A stretch of 64,000 nt of DNA from assembly GCF_026157065.1 (NCBI RefSeq), contig NZ_JANLGQ010000001.1, forward strand, positions 434,001 to 498,000, read 5' to 3'. Below the pieces are notes generated by a model, which was given only the letters and a program-made list of their open reading frames with translations, did not search any database and was not told the origin of the DNA. The DNA comes from Enterococcus sp. HY326 (GTDB taxonomy: Bacteria; Bacillota; Bacilli; Lactobacillales; Enterococcaceae). Numbering within the stretch: the first letter of the stretch is position 1; each line of letters starts with the position of its first letter. The translations under genes and the position numbers were made by a program. Below, piece by piece: positions 7,988 to 16,980 of the stretch.

Positions 7988-9157
7988 CTAGACATCATTT
8001 CTTGGGGGGCGTTTTTTTGAGGAATTCGGCTTTTTCTGCGGTCCTTTTTTCCCCTGTATTTGTTGACGTTTTTTGCGTTCCCGCAGCTTGCGTCTCCGCA
8101 ACGCTTCTTCCCGGCGACGACGATCTTTACGTTTTTTCAAGTAAACTAATAAAACAATCAAAAGAATTACTAAGCCTAAGATGGACAATCCGATAATAAT
8201 GTACAATAGCGTATTGTCTTCATCCAAATCAATCGCTGATTCATTTAATTTTTTAGCTTCATCTGCTGTAATTTCAAAGGTCTGATCCCATTCCCAGTGC
8301 TGGCCGGTTGCTTCTGAATCGGCCGTCATCCGCAAGCGGTAAGTTCCCGCTTGGAAACGTTGGCCTTCCCAGCTTATCACGTAATCAAAATGTGAATTAG
8401 GTGCAAAGCGATATCCAGTAACATTGGCTTCATGTAACACTTCATCACTGCCATCACGGTAAACCTGCGCAGAATAAGTAATGTCTTCTAAAACATTGGC
8501 TTGATTATTTTGCAAAGTCACCAAAACTGCATTTCTCCCAGAAGTCTGGCCGGCTGCTACATTGAGTAAATCCAATTCTGCCGGTACCTCAGTATCTGTT
8601 TCTTGTAATTTCAAGCCAACAGTATAAGCAATTTGATTTTTTATGGAGACACCCGAACCTGAATCAGCCGTTTCGCTTTCTTCATCTTCTGGCAAAGAGA
8701 CCCGCACTGCGCCTAAAATCATACCATCAAAAGACTCTTCCGGCATTTTGACTGACAATTGGGTTGAGACCGTGCTGTTAGCAGGCACGGTAACCGTCTC
8801 AGGTACCGTTACCAAATCGCTCATTCCGATCTGCAAAGTATTGTCCCGTTCATATTCCTCTCCCCGCAAGGAGTAATCAATCGAACCGGTCGAATTAGTC
8901 GTAGCATTGGTAATCGTCAAAGAAACCGTCTGCTCCTGATCTGAGCTATTGGTTAATTGCAGCTCTAAATCCTGCTGCTGTCCTGGTGTCATCCGCAAAT
9001 CATAATAGGTGACATCTGATGCTTGATTTTCCGGCAGAATTGCTTTTACTGAAACTTGTAAGTTATCAGATGCTGCTTGGGCTAATTGCGGCCAGCTGAC
9101 AAAAAGCAGCACCAAAAAGAAAATTCCTGCAAAGGCCTTAAAAATTTTGCTGTTCAT
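7988..9157 (-). CDS. DUF916/DUF3324 WxL-interacting surface protein
   Basis: This 389-aa protein begins with a signal peptide (about 1-28, ending AQAASD). A DUF916-like domain follows (about 35-160, with YYDLRMTPGQQQDLELQLTN), then a DUF3324-like domain (about 175-305), a C-terminal transmembrane helix (about 312-336) and a very basic cytoplasmic tail. This is the standard architecture of the partner protein encoded with WxL proteins in enterococci, lactobacilli and Listeria. It is thought to bind WxL proteins and peptidoglycan at the cell surface. ATG at 9157 with AAGGAG upstream. It leads a two-gene operon just downstream of the WxL genes. Confidence 0.88.
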   Translation of the reverse strand: MNSKIFKAFAGIFFLVLLFVSWPQLAQAASDNLQVSVKAILPENQASDVTYYDLRMTPGQQQDLELQLTNSSDQEQTVSLTITNATTNSTGSIDYSLRGEEYERDNTLQIGMSDLVTVPETVTVPANSTVSTQLSVKMPEESFDGMILGAVRVSLPEDEESETADSGSGVSIKNQIAYTVGLKLQETDTEVPAELDLLNVAAGQTSGRNAVLVTLQNNQANVLEDITYSAQVYRDGSDEVLHEANVTGYRFAPNSHFDYVISWEGQRFQAGTYRLRMTADSEATGQHWEWDQTFEITADEAKKLNESAIDLDEDNTLLYIIIGLSILGLVILLIVLLVYLKKRKDRRRREEALRRRKLRERKKRQQIQGKKGPQKKPNSSKKRPPRNDV

Positions 9158-9462
9158 GTAGAATGCTCCTTAAGTTAATCACTAGTATGTACAAAGAGAT
9201 TGCACTTGAGTCAGATGAGACTGTGTCATTTGTTTTTTTACAGATAATATTTCAGTTCTGTTTTAACTAATAACTCAGCCTCATTTTTTCTGTCAAAGGA
9301 AAAAATGCTTTTCAGCTCAAGAAAATTTAGTTACTTATCTGATGGAAAGCACTGACTCATAGCGGCAATCCCATTTCGCAGATTTTTAAAAATAAGTGAG
9401 AGAGACTGTTTATTCCATTGCTAGATTAAAATCTCAGCGGAAAACTTATCTTCTATCTGTTT
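9158..9462. other. Gap between WxL genes and the DUF916 gene
   Basis: This 305-base gap holds a copy of the inverted-repeat family (9216-9283). It also holds an imperfect hairpin after the WxL stop, where AAGATAAGT-like sequence can pair with ACTTATTT near 9390-9450 ahead of a T-rich stretch; this is a possible weak terminator. The promoter of the DUF916 operon should also lie here but is not obvious. No gene was seen. Confidence 0.4.
9216..9283. repeat. Inverted-repeat element, short copy
   Basis: The left end TGAGACTGTGTCATTTGT and the reverse complement of the right end, TGAGGCTGAGTTATTAGT, align over about 30 bases including an internal ACAGA. The right arm is about 80% identical to the right arm of the copy at 17778-17980. 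It can form a 68-base hairpin. Confidence 0.6.
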
Positions 9463-10269
9463 TTATAAAGTATCGTCTAAACTCCAAGTCAGCGTTGAGC
9501 TGTAATTGCCGGCAATCATTTCATTTGAAGGCACGAACAATTGAACTTGGTCATTTGTTGTCGCTGTAGTATCAGTCGCAGCTGCATAGGCGTTATTGAA
9601 TACTAATGAAGAAACAGAACCGTTTGACGTATTGCCAGTAGAAGTTGTGGTCTTCATTAATTCATAAGAGCTGCCTGGTGTTAATTCTACGTAGTCACCA
9701 GAAATAGCCAAAGCTGACAATAGACTGCCGTTAGTTGCAGTTGTATTGTATTGTTGGTTATTTGTTGTTGTGAAGCCAGATAGACGAATCCGTGTGTTTG
9801 TCAAAGATGTGGTCGGTGAAGTTGGATCATCTGCAAAAGTTGTCGCAGATAAGTTCACTTTAAAGTTACTGCTTGCGTTACCAGTCATATCTTGAACTTG
9901 CACAAATTGATAAATATTTCCGCCGGTACCAACAGAAGTGTCATCGTAAGTATAAGCGTGAATTTTTGAATCAATTACTTGGTCATAGGCTGTTGCAGCA
10001 ACTGTGCCAAAATCAAAATTTGGCACCCAGTTAAAGCGTAAAGTCGCTGTAGTGGAACCATTTTTACCGTAAGTTGCGTCCATCCCGATTTTATCATTGT
10101 AGGTTCCTGGTTTAATAAAGCCCTCAAAAGTTGGGTCAGTACCGGCAGTGATGGTCACTTTACCGTCTGTTGTTTGGCTATCAGCTGAAGCAGCCAAAGC
10201 GCTTGGTGCAAAAGCGACAACGCCCAGTACACCTAAAGTTAAGCCTGTCATAATTTTATTTGCTTTCAT
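9463..10269 (-). CDS. WxL domain cell-surface protein
   Basis: This 268-aa secreted protein has a signal peptide at about 1-27 (cleavage near ALAAS) and a WxL domain filling most of the rest. The C-terminal motif is intact (TLTWSLDDTL, W262-L264). The position of the first motif reads NFKVNLS, so Trp is replaced by Phe. The family attaches non-covalently to peptidoglycan through the WxL domain and lacks an LPXTG motif. ATG at 10269 with AAAGGGG nine bases upstream. It is the last of five WxL genes transcribed in the same direction with short gaps. Confidence 0.87.
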   Translation of the reverse strand: MKANKIMTGLTLGVLGVVAFAPSALAASADSQTTDGKVTITAGTDPTFEGFIKPGTYNDKIGMDATYGKNGSTTATLRFNWVPNFDFGTVAATAYDQVIDSKIHAYTYDDTSVGTGGNIYQFVQVQDMTGNASSNFKVNLSATTFADDPTSPTTSLTNTRIRLSGFTTTNNQQYNTTATNGSLLSALAISGDYVELTPGSSYELMKTTTSTGNTSNGSVSSLVFNNAYAAATDTTATTNDQVQLFVPSNEMIAGNYSSTLTWSLDDTL

Positions 10270-10287
10270 TTTTTCATTTCCCCTTTT

Positions 10288-11109
10288 TTATAATGCGTCT
10301 GCTAATGTCCATGTGAAGGTTGCTGTGTATTCTTCAGCGTAGGCCACATCTGTTCCTGGAACAAATAGTTTCAAGCCTTCATTGTCTGCGCCTGTAACAG
10401 CATATGGATTTGTAGCTGTCGTGTCATTTGGATTGTACTGTGACGTACTTGAAAAAACTAAACTAGAGTCAGAACCGTTTGTGTTAGCGCCTGTCATGAT
10501 AGTTAAATCTTCTCCCAAAGTAGCTGAGACAGTTGTGTAACCTGTTGAACCAATTGTTAAAGCTGTTGCCGTTGCTGTTGAACTCGTGTTAGCTTTTAAT
10601 GAGTTATAAGCCGTTGCTGCGTAAATTTGTACGCGAGTGTTTGCTAAGTCTGGTGCTGTACTTGCTGTATCAGATGGTGAAAAAGCAGTCGTTTGTTGTA
10701 ATGATAAGGTCCAGCTGTTGGTTGCTTGGGCCGTTTCATCTCTGACTTGGGCAAAGACAGGAATGTTGGTGCTTGTTCCACCGTCAACGGTTCCAGTATT
10801 CCAAAGTGAATTGTAATATTTATCCTTTGTGCTGACGTCTTGTGTACCAAAATGTAATGTCGGCACAGATTCAATTCTCAATGGTCCATTTGTATGACTG
10901 TTTTCACCAGGATCTGGTGTAACTGTATTGCCGCCATCTTTATCGTCTGGAGCAGTTGGATTGCCCCCTTCTGTACCGCTATCGGCGCCTTTAAAAGTAA
11001 CGTCGCCTTCTGTCGTTGTCTTGCCAACTTCTGCAGCTGCAGCTGGTAAGGCAAAGCTAACTGCCATCAATAAAGCAGCTGAAGCAGTAACCCAATGTTT
11101 GATCTTCAT
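10288..11109 (-). CDS. WxL domain cell-surface protein
   Basis: This 273-aa protein has a signal peptide (about 1-25, ending AAAAEVG), a short Gly/Pro/Asp-rich linker (about 45-75, typical of WxL proteins) and a WxL domain. Both motifs are intact: NSWTLSLQQ and the C-terminal TFTWTLADAL (W267). GGAGG lies seven bases before the ATG. It sits 18 bases upstream of the next WxL gene, consistent with one transcript. It is expected to be displayed non-covalently on the cell wall. Confidence 0.88.
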   Translation of the reverse strand: MKIKHWVTASAALLMAVSFALPAAAAEVGKTTTEGDVTFKGADSGTEGGNPTAPDDKDGGNTVTPDPGENSHTNGPLRIESVPTLHFGTQDVSTKDKYYNSLWNTGTVDGGTSTNIPVFAQVRDETAQATNSWTLSLQQTTAFSPSDTASTAPDLANTRVQIYAATAYNSLKANTSSTATATALTIGSTGYTTVSATLGEDLTIMTGANTNGSDSSLVFSSTSQYNPNDTTATNPYAVTGADNEGLKLFVPGTDVAYAEEYTATFTWTLADAL

Positions 11110-11196
11110 TTTTCTTCCTCCGTTTGATTTATTGTTAGACAGGAGAGCTAAACTTCCTGTGTTACCTAGAAATTTAGCCGCCCTGATTAACGCCGA

Positions 11197-12000
11197 TTAA
11201 AGCGTGTCGTTAATTGCCCAGTTCAAAGTGGTTTCATATTTACCATTCGAAATAACTTGGTTAGCTGGGATAAACAATTTAACTCCTGGATTAGTTTCAT
11301 CCGTATTTTTGTTTGCATAAGTTCCTAAAAGAACGTTATAGCTACCTGCCCCGCTACCAGAAGGTGCACTAACTAAAGTTGTTGCTGAGCTAGTCAAATC
11401 TGTATAAGCAGTTGTTCCTGTATTAGCTAAAGTGATTGCTGATGTGCTGAAGCCTTCAGTGTTAGTCACAAACATGTTTTGGATGGAAAAGACCACGTTT
11501 AATTGGTCAGCACTATTTGCTGCATTGGTTAATTTTTGATTGTTAGAAACAGTCACATTCCAACCTTGTGTGCCCCCACGCAAATCACGCACTACAAAGA
11601 AACTTGGACGAGTGTGAGTGACTGTAGTATTAGCACCACTTGCATCTTGTTCTGTCACTGTTTGGTATTTAGCGTAGTAAGTGTTACCTGCACTGCTATA
11701 GCTAATCGTGTGGCTACCAAAATCAAAATCTGGCACATAAGCTAAACGCAAAGCACCGGTTGTTGAACCGCCATCGCCGCCGCCAGGGTTACCTGGGTCA
11801 ACTGGTTTTTCACTACCGCCATCGCCATCGCCGGGGTCACCAGGTTCAGTGGTGCCGCCACCGCCGCCACTAGTATCTGCATTGAATTCAACAAAACCAT
11901 TTGTTGTTGTACTACCTGCTGCTGCAGCTGAGGCATTCACGCCACCAGCTAATGTCAAAAGACTCACTACAGCAAGCCCGCCTAAAACTTTTTTCTTCAT
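11197..12000 (-). CDS. WxL domain cell-surface protein with Gly/Pro-rich linker
   Basis: This 267-aa protein has a signal peptide (about 1-26, ending ASAAAAG) and a striking low-complexity linker of Gly, Asp, Pro and Glu at about residues 42-80. The WxL domain has a first motif GWNVTV (Val for Leu) and a C-terminal motif LNWAINDTL (W261, Ile for Leu). It is non-covalently wall-bound by analogy with the family. ATG at 12000 has GGGGAG six bases upstream. About 87 bases separate it from the next WxL gene, without a clear terminator. Confidence 0.87.
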   Translation of the reverse strand: MKKKVLGGLAVVSLLTLAGGVNASAAAAGSTTTNGFVEFNADTSGGGGGTTEPGDPGDGDGGSEKPVDPGNPGGGDGGSTTGALRLAYVPDFDFGSHTISYSSAGNTYYAKYQTVTEQDASGANTTVTHTRPSFFVVRDLRGGTQGWNVTVSNNQKLTNAANSADQLNVVFSIQNMFVTNTEGFSTSAITLANTGTTAYTDLTSSATTLVSAPSGSGAGSYNVLLGTYANKNTDETNPGVKLFIPANQVISNGKYETTLNWAINDTL

Positions 12001-12029
12001 GTAAATCTCCCCTTAACTTTTCTAAACTC

Positions 12030-12743
12030 TTATAAAGCTGCTTCAAAATTCCAAGTTAAACTTGTCGAATAGCTGCCCGCTTGAATTTTATCCGTATTTG
12101 GAATGAATAAGCTGACACTTTGAGCTGCCTCTGAAACAGACCTACCAAAGGTAATAATCCAAAAACCGGCCGTTTTTCCTTCGGCATCTTTAGCAATCGT
12201 GGCACTTTCTTGGGTGTCAGCAGCAATGGTCACTTGCTGTCCTAAAGTAATCGCCTCTTCGCTAAAGCCTCCCGTAGAATTGGCTTGGATATTTTTGAAG
12301 GTCATCGTAGCACCCGCAATTTTATTGCCGCTTTGACTAGCAAGCGACTGGCTAAACTTGGCTGTTAAATGCCAGCCATTTTTGCTGCCGCTGCGGTCTA
12401 AAACTTCTACAAAATTCGGTACTTCATTGGTTGTGCCATCTACTCGAGTGACCGTTGGATTTTTGGCATAATAAGTCGCATCACCTGAGGCAATTTCATG
12501 ACTACCGAATTGAAAATCGCTGGCATAAATAATGCTGTAATCGCCGCTGGTTGCTGCTTTGTCAGTTTGAATCGGCAAATCTGGAAAGAGCGGATCAACA
12601 GCTGTCACATTGTCAGTTGCTCCAGTCGTAAATTCGATAAATCCGTCAGTCGTTGTTTCATTAGTAGCCGGTGCTGGTGTGGCTGCCACTAAAAATGGCA
12701 GTCCCGCAGTTAGAGAAAGCACTAGATATCTTTTTTTCATCAT
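12030..12743 (-). CDS. WxL domain cell-surface protein
   Basis: This is a WxL protein of about 237 aa with a signal peptide (MMKKRYLVLSLTAGLPFLVA) and a WxL domain carrying GWHLTAKFS and the C-terminal SLTWNFEAAL (Phe for Leu). A longer upstream reading exists, but the start chosen is the ATG at 12743. It forms an ATGA overlap with the stop of the LPXTG gene and has AGGAGG five bases upstream. The ATG at 12740 is equally close to ideal. The overlap suggests translational coupling to the LPXTG protein. Confidence 0.85.
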   Translation of the reverse strand: MMKKRYLVLSLTAGLPFLVAATPAPATNETTTDGFIEFTTGATDNVTAVDPLFPDLPIQTDKAATSGDYSIIYASDFQFGSHEIASGDATYYAKNPTVTRVDGTTNEVPNFVEVLDRSGSKNGWHLTAKFSQSLASQSGNKIAGATMTFKNIQANSTGGFSEEAITLGQQVTIAADTQESATIAKDAEGKTAGFWIITFGRSVSEAAQSVSLFIPNTDKIQAGSYSTSLTWNFEAAL

Positions 12744-12994
12744 GCACTCCTCCTCTTCCACCAGCGGTACAAGACAAAGGCAACCAAAGCTATTCCAATC
12801 AAAAATAATAATGATAAGGTGACTTCTCCAGTATTCGGCAATTTACCACCGGTGCCTGGCAATACTTTTCCAGGAGAGGTAAAAGTAATGCCGATATTGC
12901 TGTCCATACTTGTGGCGCTGGCAGTTAGCGGCAATTGGAAAATGCCACAAAAGATTGTTGCCAAAGCCATTAATTTAGCAAACCGCTTTTTCAT
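12740..12994 (-). CDS. Small LPXTG-anchored surface protein
   Basis: This 84-aa protein has a signal peptide (about 1-28, ending TASATS), a very short mature region, the sortase motif LPNTGE at about residues 52-57, a hydrophobic segment and a basic tail (RWWKRRSA). Sortase A should link it covalently to peptidoglycan. Such tiny LPXTG proteins are a regular companion of WxL and DUF916 genes. It lies between the large and small WxL genes and overlaps the downstream one by four bases. Upstream, GGGGGAG precedes the ATG. Confidence 0.88.
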   Translation of the reverse strand: MKKRFAKLMALATIFCGIFQLPLTASATSMDSNIGITFTSPGKVLPGTGGKLPNTGEVTLSLLFLIGIALVAFVLYRWWKRRSA

Positions 12995-13007
12995 TTACAC
13001 TCCCCCT

Positions 13008-16000
13008 TTAATAAGTATCGTTCAAGCCCCATTGAATTGTTCCTTGATAATCACCGGTTGTTGTCGTGCCAGTTGGTAATAGTAACCGTAGGCCAATTGC
13101 GCCACTAGCCGACCAATTAATCGCTGTCGTCACCGGTACAGTACCTTCAGAAGGATTCGTCTGGGTGAAAATCGTTGTATCATTCGTGCTATCAATCGCT
13201 ATTGGACTGCCAGAAGCCCCTTGATAATACAAAATATTTTTCAAGGTATTGGTGCCATTGGTAAAGTCGCTGGACATTTTGGCCGTGATACTCCAATTGC
13301 CACCTTGTGCGGTCGTTCCCGCTGCACGGGTATCGACAATCCCCATATCAAAATCATCCTCTGGTAAAACCGTCTGATCGATAAAGGAGATGCGAGTATC
13401 TTCAAATTTCAAGGCAGATGTCACATCACCAAATTTCAAGACTCCTTGGAAGGCAAACGTTGCTGTTAAATCCGTAAAATTAATGGTCCCCGCCTGCCAA
13501 TTTTCGTCGGCTAACTGATAATAACCGGTGGCAATAATCGCTTGGATAAAACTCACCAAATCTGCATCGTCGCTAATGGTCAGAGATGTGTCATCCTCTG
13601 GTACAGTAGCTGTGTAGGTTGTTGCTTGATTTGGTACTAAATCTGCATTAATTGTCGCGCCCGCTTCATTAACCATCGAAATCACGATGTCTTTGGAATA
13701 ATTTTTAACCGTTAACGTCGTTGCATAGGTGGTTGTATTCCCAGCCGGGTCTGTCAAATTAATTCCGACAGCGTATTCTCCTTTTGTTAAGGTGCCAGTC
13801 GCATTGGTCAACCAAGTGTATGCATCCGCATTAGTAGTTGCCTGGTCAAAACTAATCGTTATGTCAGTCGGCAAGGTTAATGTTGGATTCGTATCTGCTA
13901 TCGAAGCTGAATCGACAAAGGCTGACGCTGCAATAGGTACATCATTGTAAGTGGTTTGCGCTGAAACTGTTCCAGTCGGTGGCGTCTTGTCTAGGACGGT
14001 TACCGTTTTTTCTTCTGATTTCAAATTGCTAAAAGCATAGACATGAATCACATTCTCCGCAGTGAAGGTTTTATCAATGCCCAACGTCGTCAAATCAACA
14101 GACCAATCTCCGTTTGAGTCAGCGATAGTCGTATAATTTGCTCTAGTTGTAGCTGGCATTGTCGTATCTTCAACCGGAGAAGCAACATTATCAGCAGTCC
14201 CATTAGCTTTCGCTGACGTGGTACCATTTAAGGCTTCTTCCCACACTCTGATATACGTTCCTGGAAGTGCATAACCGCTCACCGTATGAGAATCAGCACT
14301 AGTCGGATTATCATTTGGTTCATTGTGAATAGCTACGCTAGGATCTAAAATCCGTGTAAATAAGACCCGCTGCTGTCCTCTAGTTGTAAAGTTAGCTTTA
14401 AAACTATTTAACGTTGCCGTTGTCATTGAGTTGGCTGCGGTAATCGTTGGTGTAATCCCAGAATAAGATAAATTCATACTGGACATTGGCTCATAGCCAT
14501 AAGTGTAGCCGCCATCACCTGTTGTGCCGCTGGCTTTATTACCAAAGGCCCACTGATAAACATTTTGAACAGAAACACCTAAGTTACCACCAGAATAAAT
14601 TAATCCATTGTTTGTAGCAGTGGCTGACGTCATAGTTGCCGTTCTTTGCAAATTAACTCTCTTTGCATCAGTAAATTGGAAAGTGGATCCAGAGCCTGAC
14701 ATATACAACAAATATTGTGAAGTTGAAGTACTGTCACTCTGGACATCAAATGAGCCACCGGACGCAATAACAAATGACACATTATTATTTCCATATAGTA
14801 GACTCGTTGCAGAGGCTCCCATATTCGTTCCTTTTATTGAAAAGTTACCGGAAACATTTATCGACCCGCCATATAGATAAACTGGATTATATTGCAAGGT
14901 ACCATTCGTTGAGCCGCTATAATTATCGACAACCACATTTAAATTCGCGTCTTCTGCCACTGTTAGTTTGGCAGTCGATGAATATAGCTGTAGAGCCGCT
15001 CCATAAGTTCCACTATGGTTGGTTAAATTAACCGTTGAACTCTTGCCAACTGTTACTGCACCCCGAATATCTAAGTTAACGGCATATCCTTCAGTGGTAT
15101 TAATCTCAGAACCACGAATTATATCGACTGTTGCATTTTCACCAACCGTAAAATTACCACCATTATTTACTGTAATAACATTCGTTCCCCGTGACTCGAT
15201 GTGAACATTAGCGTTGTCTTCAATGGTGACGTTAGATACATTCAGGTTTTGTTGATACTGGTTATTCAATGCCCAAGTCCGAATGGAAGTACCATCTTTT
15301 TTCTTTGATGTCCAATTATTTTGTTGGGTCATTGAAACAGTGTTCTTCATAACAACATTTGCATTTGTAGACTCTAAAAATTGATTTCCAATACCTACAT
15401 AATTGTCAAAACGCATCGTTCCACCATTTGCACCATTACTGAAAATCATCGTGCCGTAATAATTTCCATGATAGACATTCATATTGCTATAAGTTAGGTC
15501 CCAATTGACACTGCCATAATTATTGTAAGCAGTAAAATCAAAACAGATAGCACCAAAATCAATCGTATAGCCTTGCCCATCAATGGCAACTGTTCTGGCA
15601 TTTCCTTGTAGATAGAAATACACATGCGTTTCACCACCGCTAGTATTCCCGTATGAGGTTGCATTAGAAACATTTGCTGCCGCCTTTGTATACGGTGAAT
15701 AGATATAGTAGTTTGAAGAGTACGTGGTAGTGGAAGCAATTAAATCACTAGTCAAACGGACGTTACTAACAGAAAAATCATTAATCGCAATCGAATATCC
15801 TAAGAAATCAGAAACTAATCTCGTATTTGTTGTTGAAGTTTTATCATACGAAATCGCCGCATTCGTTCTTGGCGCTCCTGTCAATCCTTCTGCCGCAACT
15901 TCTGCTCCCGTATGGGATGTGAGACTAAACGGTCCAGAATAATTTGAAGAGACAAAATTGATATTCGCAAATGACAAATTCCAATAGCCAGCTATTGTCC

Positions 16001-16955
16001 CTGAAGATCCGGAAACATAACTAGAGGAATTCAAAAAGCCAATTGCTAAATTACCAAAATCAAAGGTATAACCATTACCATTAATGGCTAATTTTCGAGC
16101 GACACCATTTTTGCTAACATACAAGTAACTATTTTGCGCAGAATCAAGATTAATCGAATCAACACTGAACAAGCTACTGTAATTGGCTAGTGTCCCTGAT
16201 AAACTAATATCATTTGCCAAATTAATCTGGCTAACAGAAGGTGTAGCCAACGCAGTCACAAACTCTTGCCAATTTGTCACATTGGTTCCTGTGTCTGCCA
16301 AAACTGATGCGGATCTAAGTCTGCTAGTGCTTTCTTCATCACTTTCTGTACTTTCTTCTGAAGCTTGTCCGTCTACCTTCGCCTCACCTACCTCAACAGT
16401 CACCGCTTCTGAACTTTCAGTCAAATTAGCATCTTTGACCTGCAGTTGATAGCTGCCAGCTGCCGTAGCTGTTAAACGAACGCCGACTTCTGTTGCTGAG
16501 GCATCAACGGAAATTTTCAGCTCACGGCTGTCTTCATCAAAGGAAAATTCTGGCAATGCCCCGGTGTAATCAGTTCCAGTCTGCCAATCATTTTGAATGG
16601 TTTGATCAAAACTGATACCTTCTGGTAAAACCATCGTATATTCCCGCTTAATGGAAACCTCGCTTGAGCTGGTTTCTGTTAAAACCTGAGATTGATCAAC
16701 ATACGGAAGGTCGGTATTTTCAGTGGTTACAATCTCACTGATTGACCGCTGATCGCTAATTTTTACTGTAAATTGCTCATCGGCAGCTAACTCCTCAGAA
16801 TCAAACTCAGTCGTTAAAGATAATGACTGCTCTTGGGCAAAAATCCCACTAATTCCAAAGGCTAATTGATAGCCGATGACGGAGACAATTGACATTAGCG
16901 CCAGCAATTTGACTAACAGAAAAGCTTTCTTATTTTTATTCTTCATTTCATTCAC
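13008..16955 (-). CDS. Large WxL surface protein with beta-helix-like and Ig-like regions
   Basis: This 1315-aa secreted protein has a signal peptide (about 10-41, ending IFAQE), an N-terminal beta-sandwich-like region (about 45-195) and an acidic Ser/Glu linker. A long repetitive region (about 220-800) contains two recognisable repeats (INGNGYTFDFG and IDGQGYTIDFG) and many V/I-x-N-N turns that suggest a right-handed beta helix. A bacterial Ig-like region near residues 990-1090 (DKTPPTGTVSAQTTYND) and a C-terminal WxL domain complete it. The domain's motifs are NWSITAKM (W1221) and IQWGLNDTY (W1309). It is likely an adhesin or matrix-binding protein. ATG at 16955 with GGAGGG eight bases upstream; it heads the structural genes, 25 bases after the regulator. 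Confidence 0.87.
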   Translation of the reverse strand: MNEMKNKNKKAFLLVKLLALMSIVSVIGYQLAFGISGIFAQEQSLSLTTEFDSEELAADEQFTVKISDQRSISEIVTTENTDLPYVDQSQVLTETSSSEVSIKREYTMVLPEGISFDQTIQNDWQTGTDYTGALPEFSFDEDSRELKISVDASATEVGVRLTATAAGSYQLQVKDANLTESSEAVTVEVGEAKVDGQASEESTESDEESTSRLRSASVLADTGTNVTNWQEFVTALATPSVSQINLANDISLSGTLANYSSLFSVDSINLDSAQNSYLYVSKNGVARKLAINGNGYTFDFGNLAIGFLNSSSYVSGSSGTIAGYWNLSFANINFVSSNYSGPFSLTSHTGAEVAAEGLTGAPRTNAAISYDKTSTTNTRLVSDFLGYSIAINDFSVSNVRLTSDLIASTTTYSSNYYIYSPYTKAAANVSNATSYGNTSGGETHVYFYLQGNARTVAIDGQGYTIDFGAICFDFTAYNNYGSVNWDLTYSNMNVYHGNYYGTMIFSNGANGGTMRFDNYVGIGNQFLESTNANVVMKNTVSMTQQNNWTSKKKDGTSIRTWALNNQYQQNLNVSNVTIEDNANVHIESRGTNVITVNNGGNFTVGENATVDIIRGSEINTTEGYAVNLDIRGAVTVGKSSTVNLTNHSGTYGAALQLYSSTAKLTVAEDANLNVVVDNYSGSTNGTLQYNPVYLYGGSINVSGNFSIKGTNMGASATSLLYGNNNVSFVIASGGSFDVQSDSTSTSQYLLYMSGSGSTFQFTDAKRVNLQRTATMTSATATNNGLIYSGGNLGVSVQNVYQWAFGNKASGTTGDGGYTYGYEPMSSMNLSYSGITPTITAANSMTTATLNSFKANFTTRGQQRVLFTRILDPSVAIHNEPNDNPTSADSHTVSGYALPGTYIRVWEEALNGTTSAKANGTADNVASPVEDTTMPATTRANYTTIADSNGDWSVDLTTLGIDKTFTAENVIHVYAFSNLKSEEKTVTVLDKTPPTGTVSAQTTYNDVPIAASAFVDSASIADTNPTLTLPTDITISFDQATTNADAYTWLTNATGTLTKGEYAVGINLTDPAGNTTTYATTLTVKNYSKDIVISMVNEAGATINADLVPNQATTYTATVPEDDTSLTISDDADLVSFIQAIIATGYYQLADENWQAGTINFTDLTATFAFQGVLKFGDVTSALKFEDTRISFIDQTVLPEDDFDMGIVDTRAAGTTAQGGNWSITAKMSSDFTNGTNTLKNILYYQGASGSPIAIDSTNDTTIFTQTNPSEGTVPVTTAINWSASGAIGLRLLLPTGTTTTGDYQGTIQWGLNDTY

Positions 16956-16980
16956 TCTTCCCTCCTTTTAAAACACAGCA

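Noticed and set aside
10644-11936. Shorter frames inside the small WxL genes
   Set aside because: They are out-of-frame shadows of Thr/Gly/Asp-rich coding sequence.
13729-16449. Several frames of 60-90 codons antisense to the large WxL gene
   Set aside because: They arise from the low-complexity, repetitive coding sequence on the other strand and have no ribosome-binding sites.
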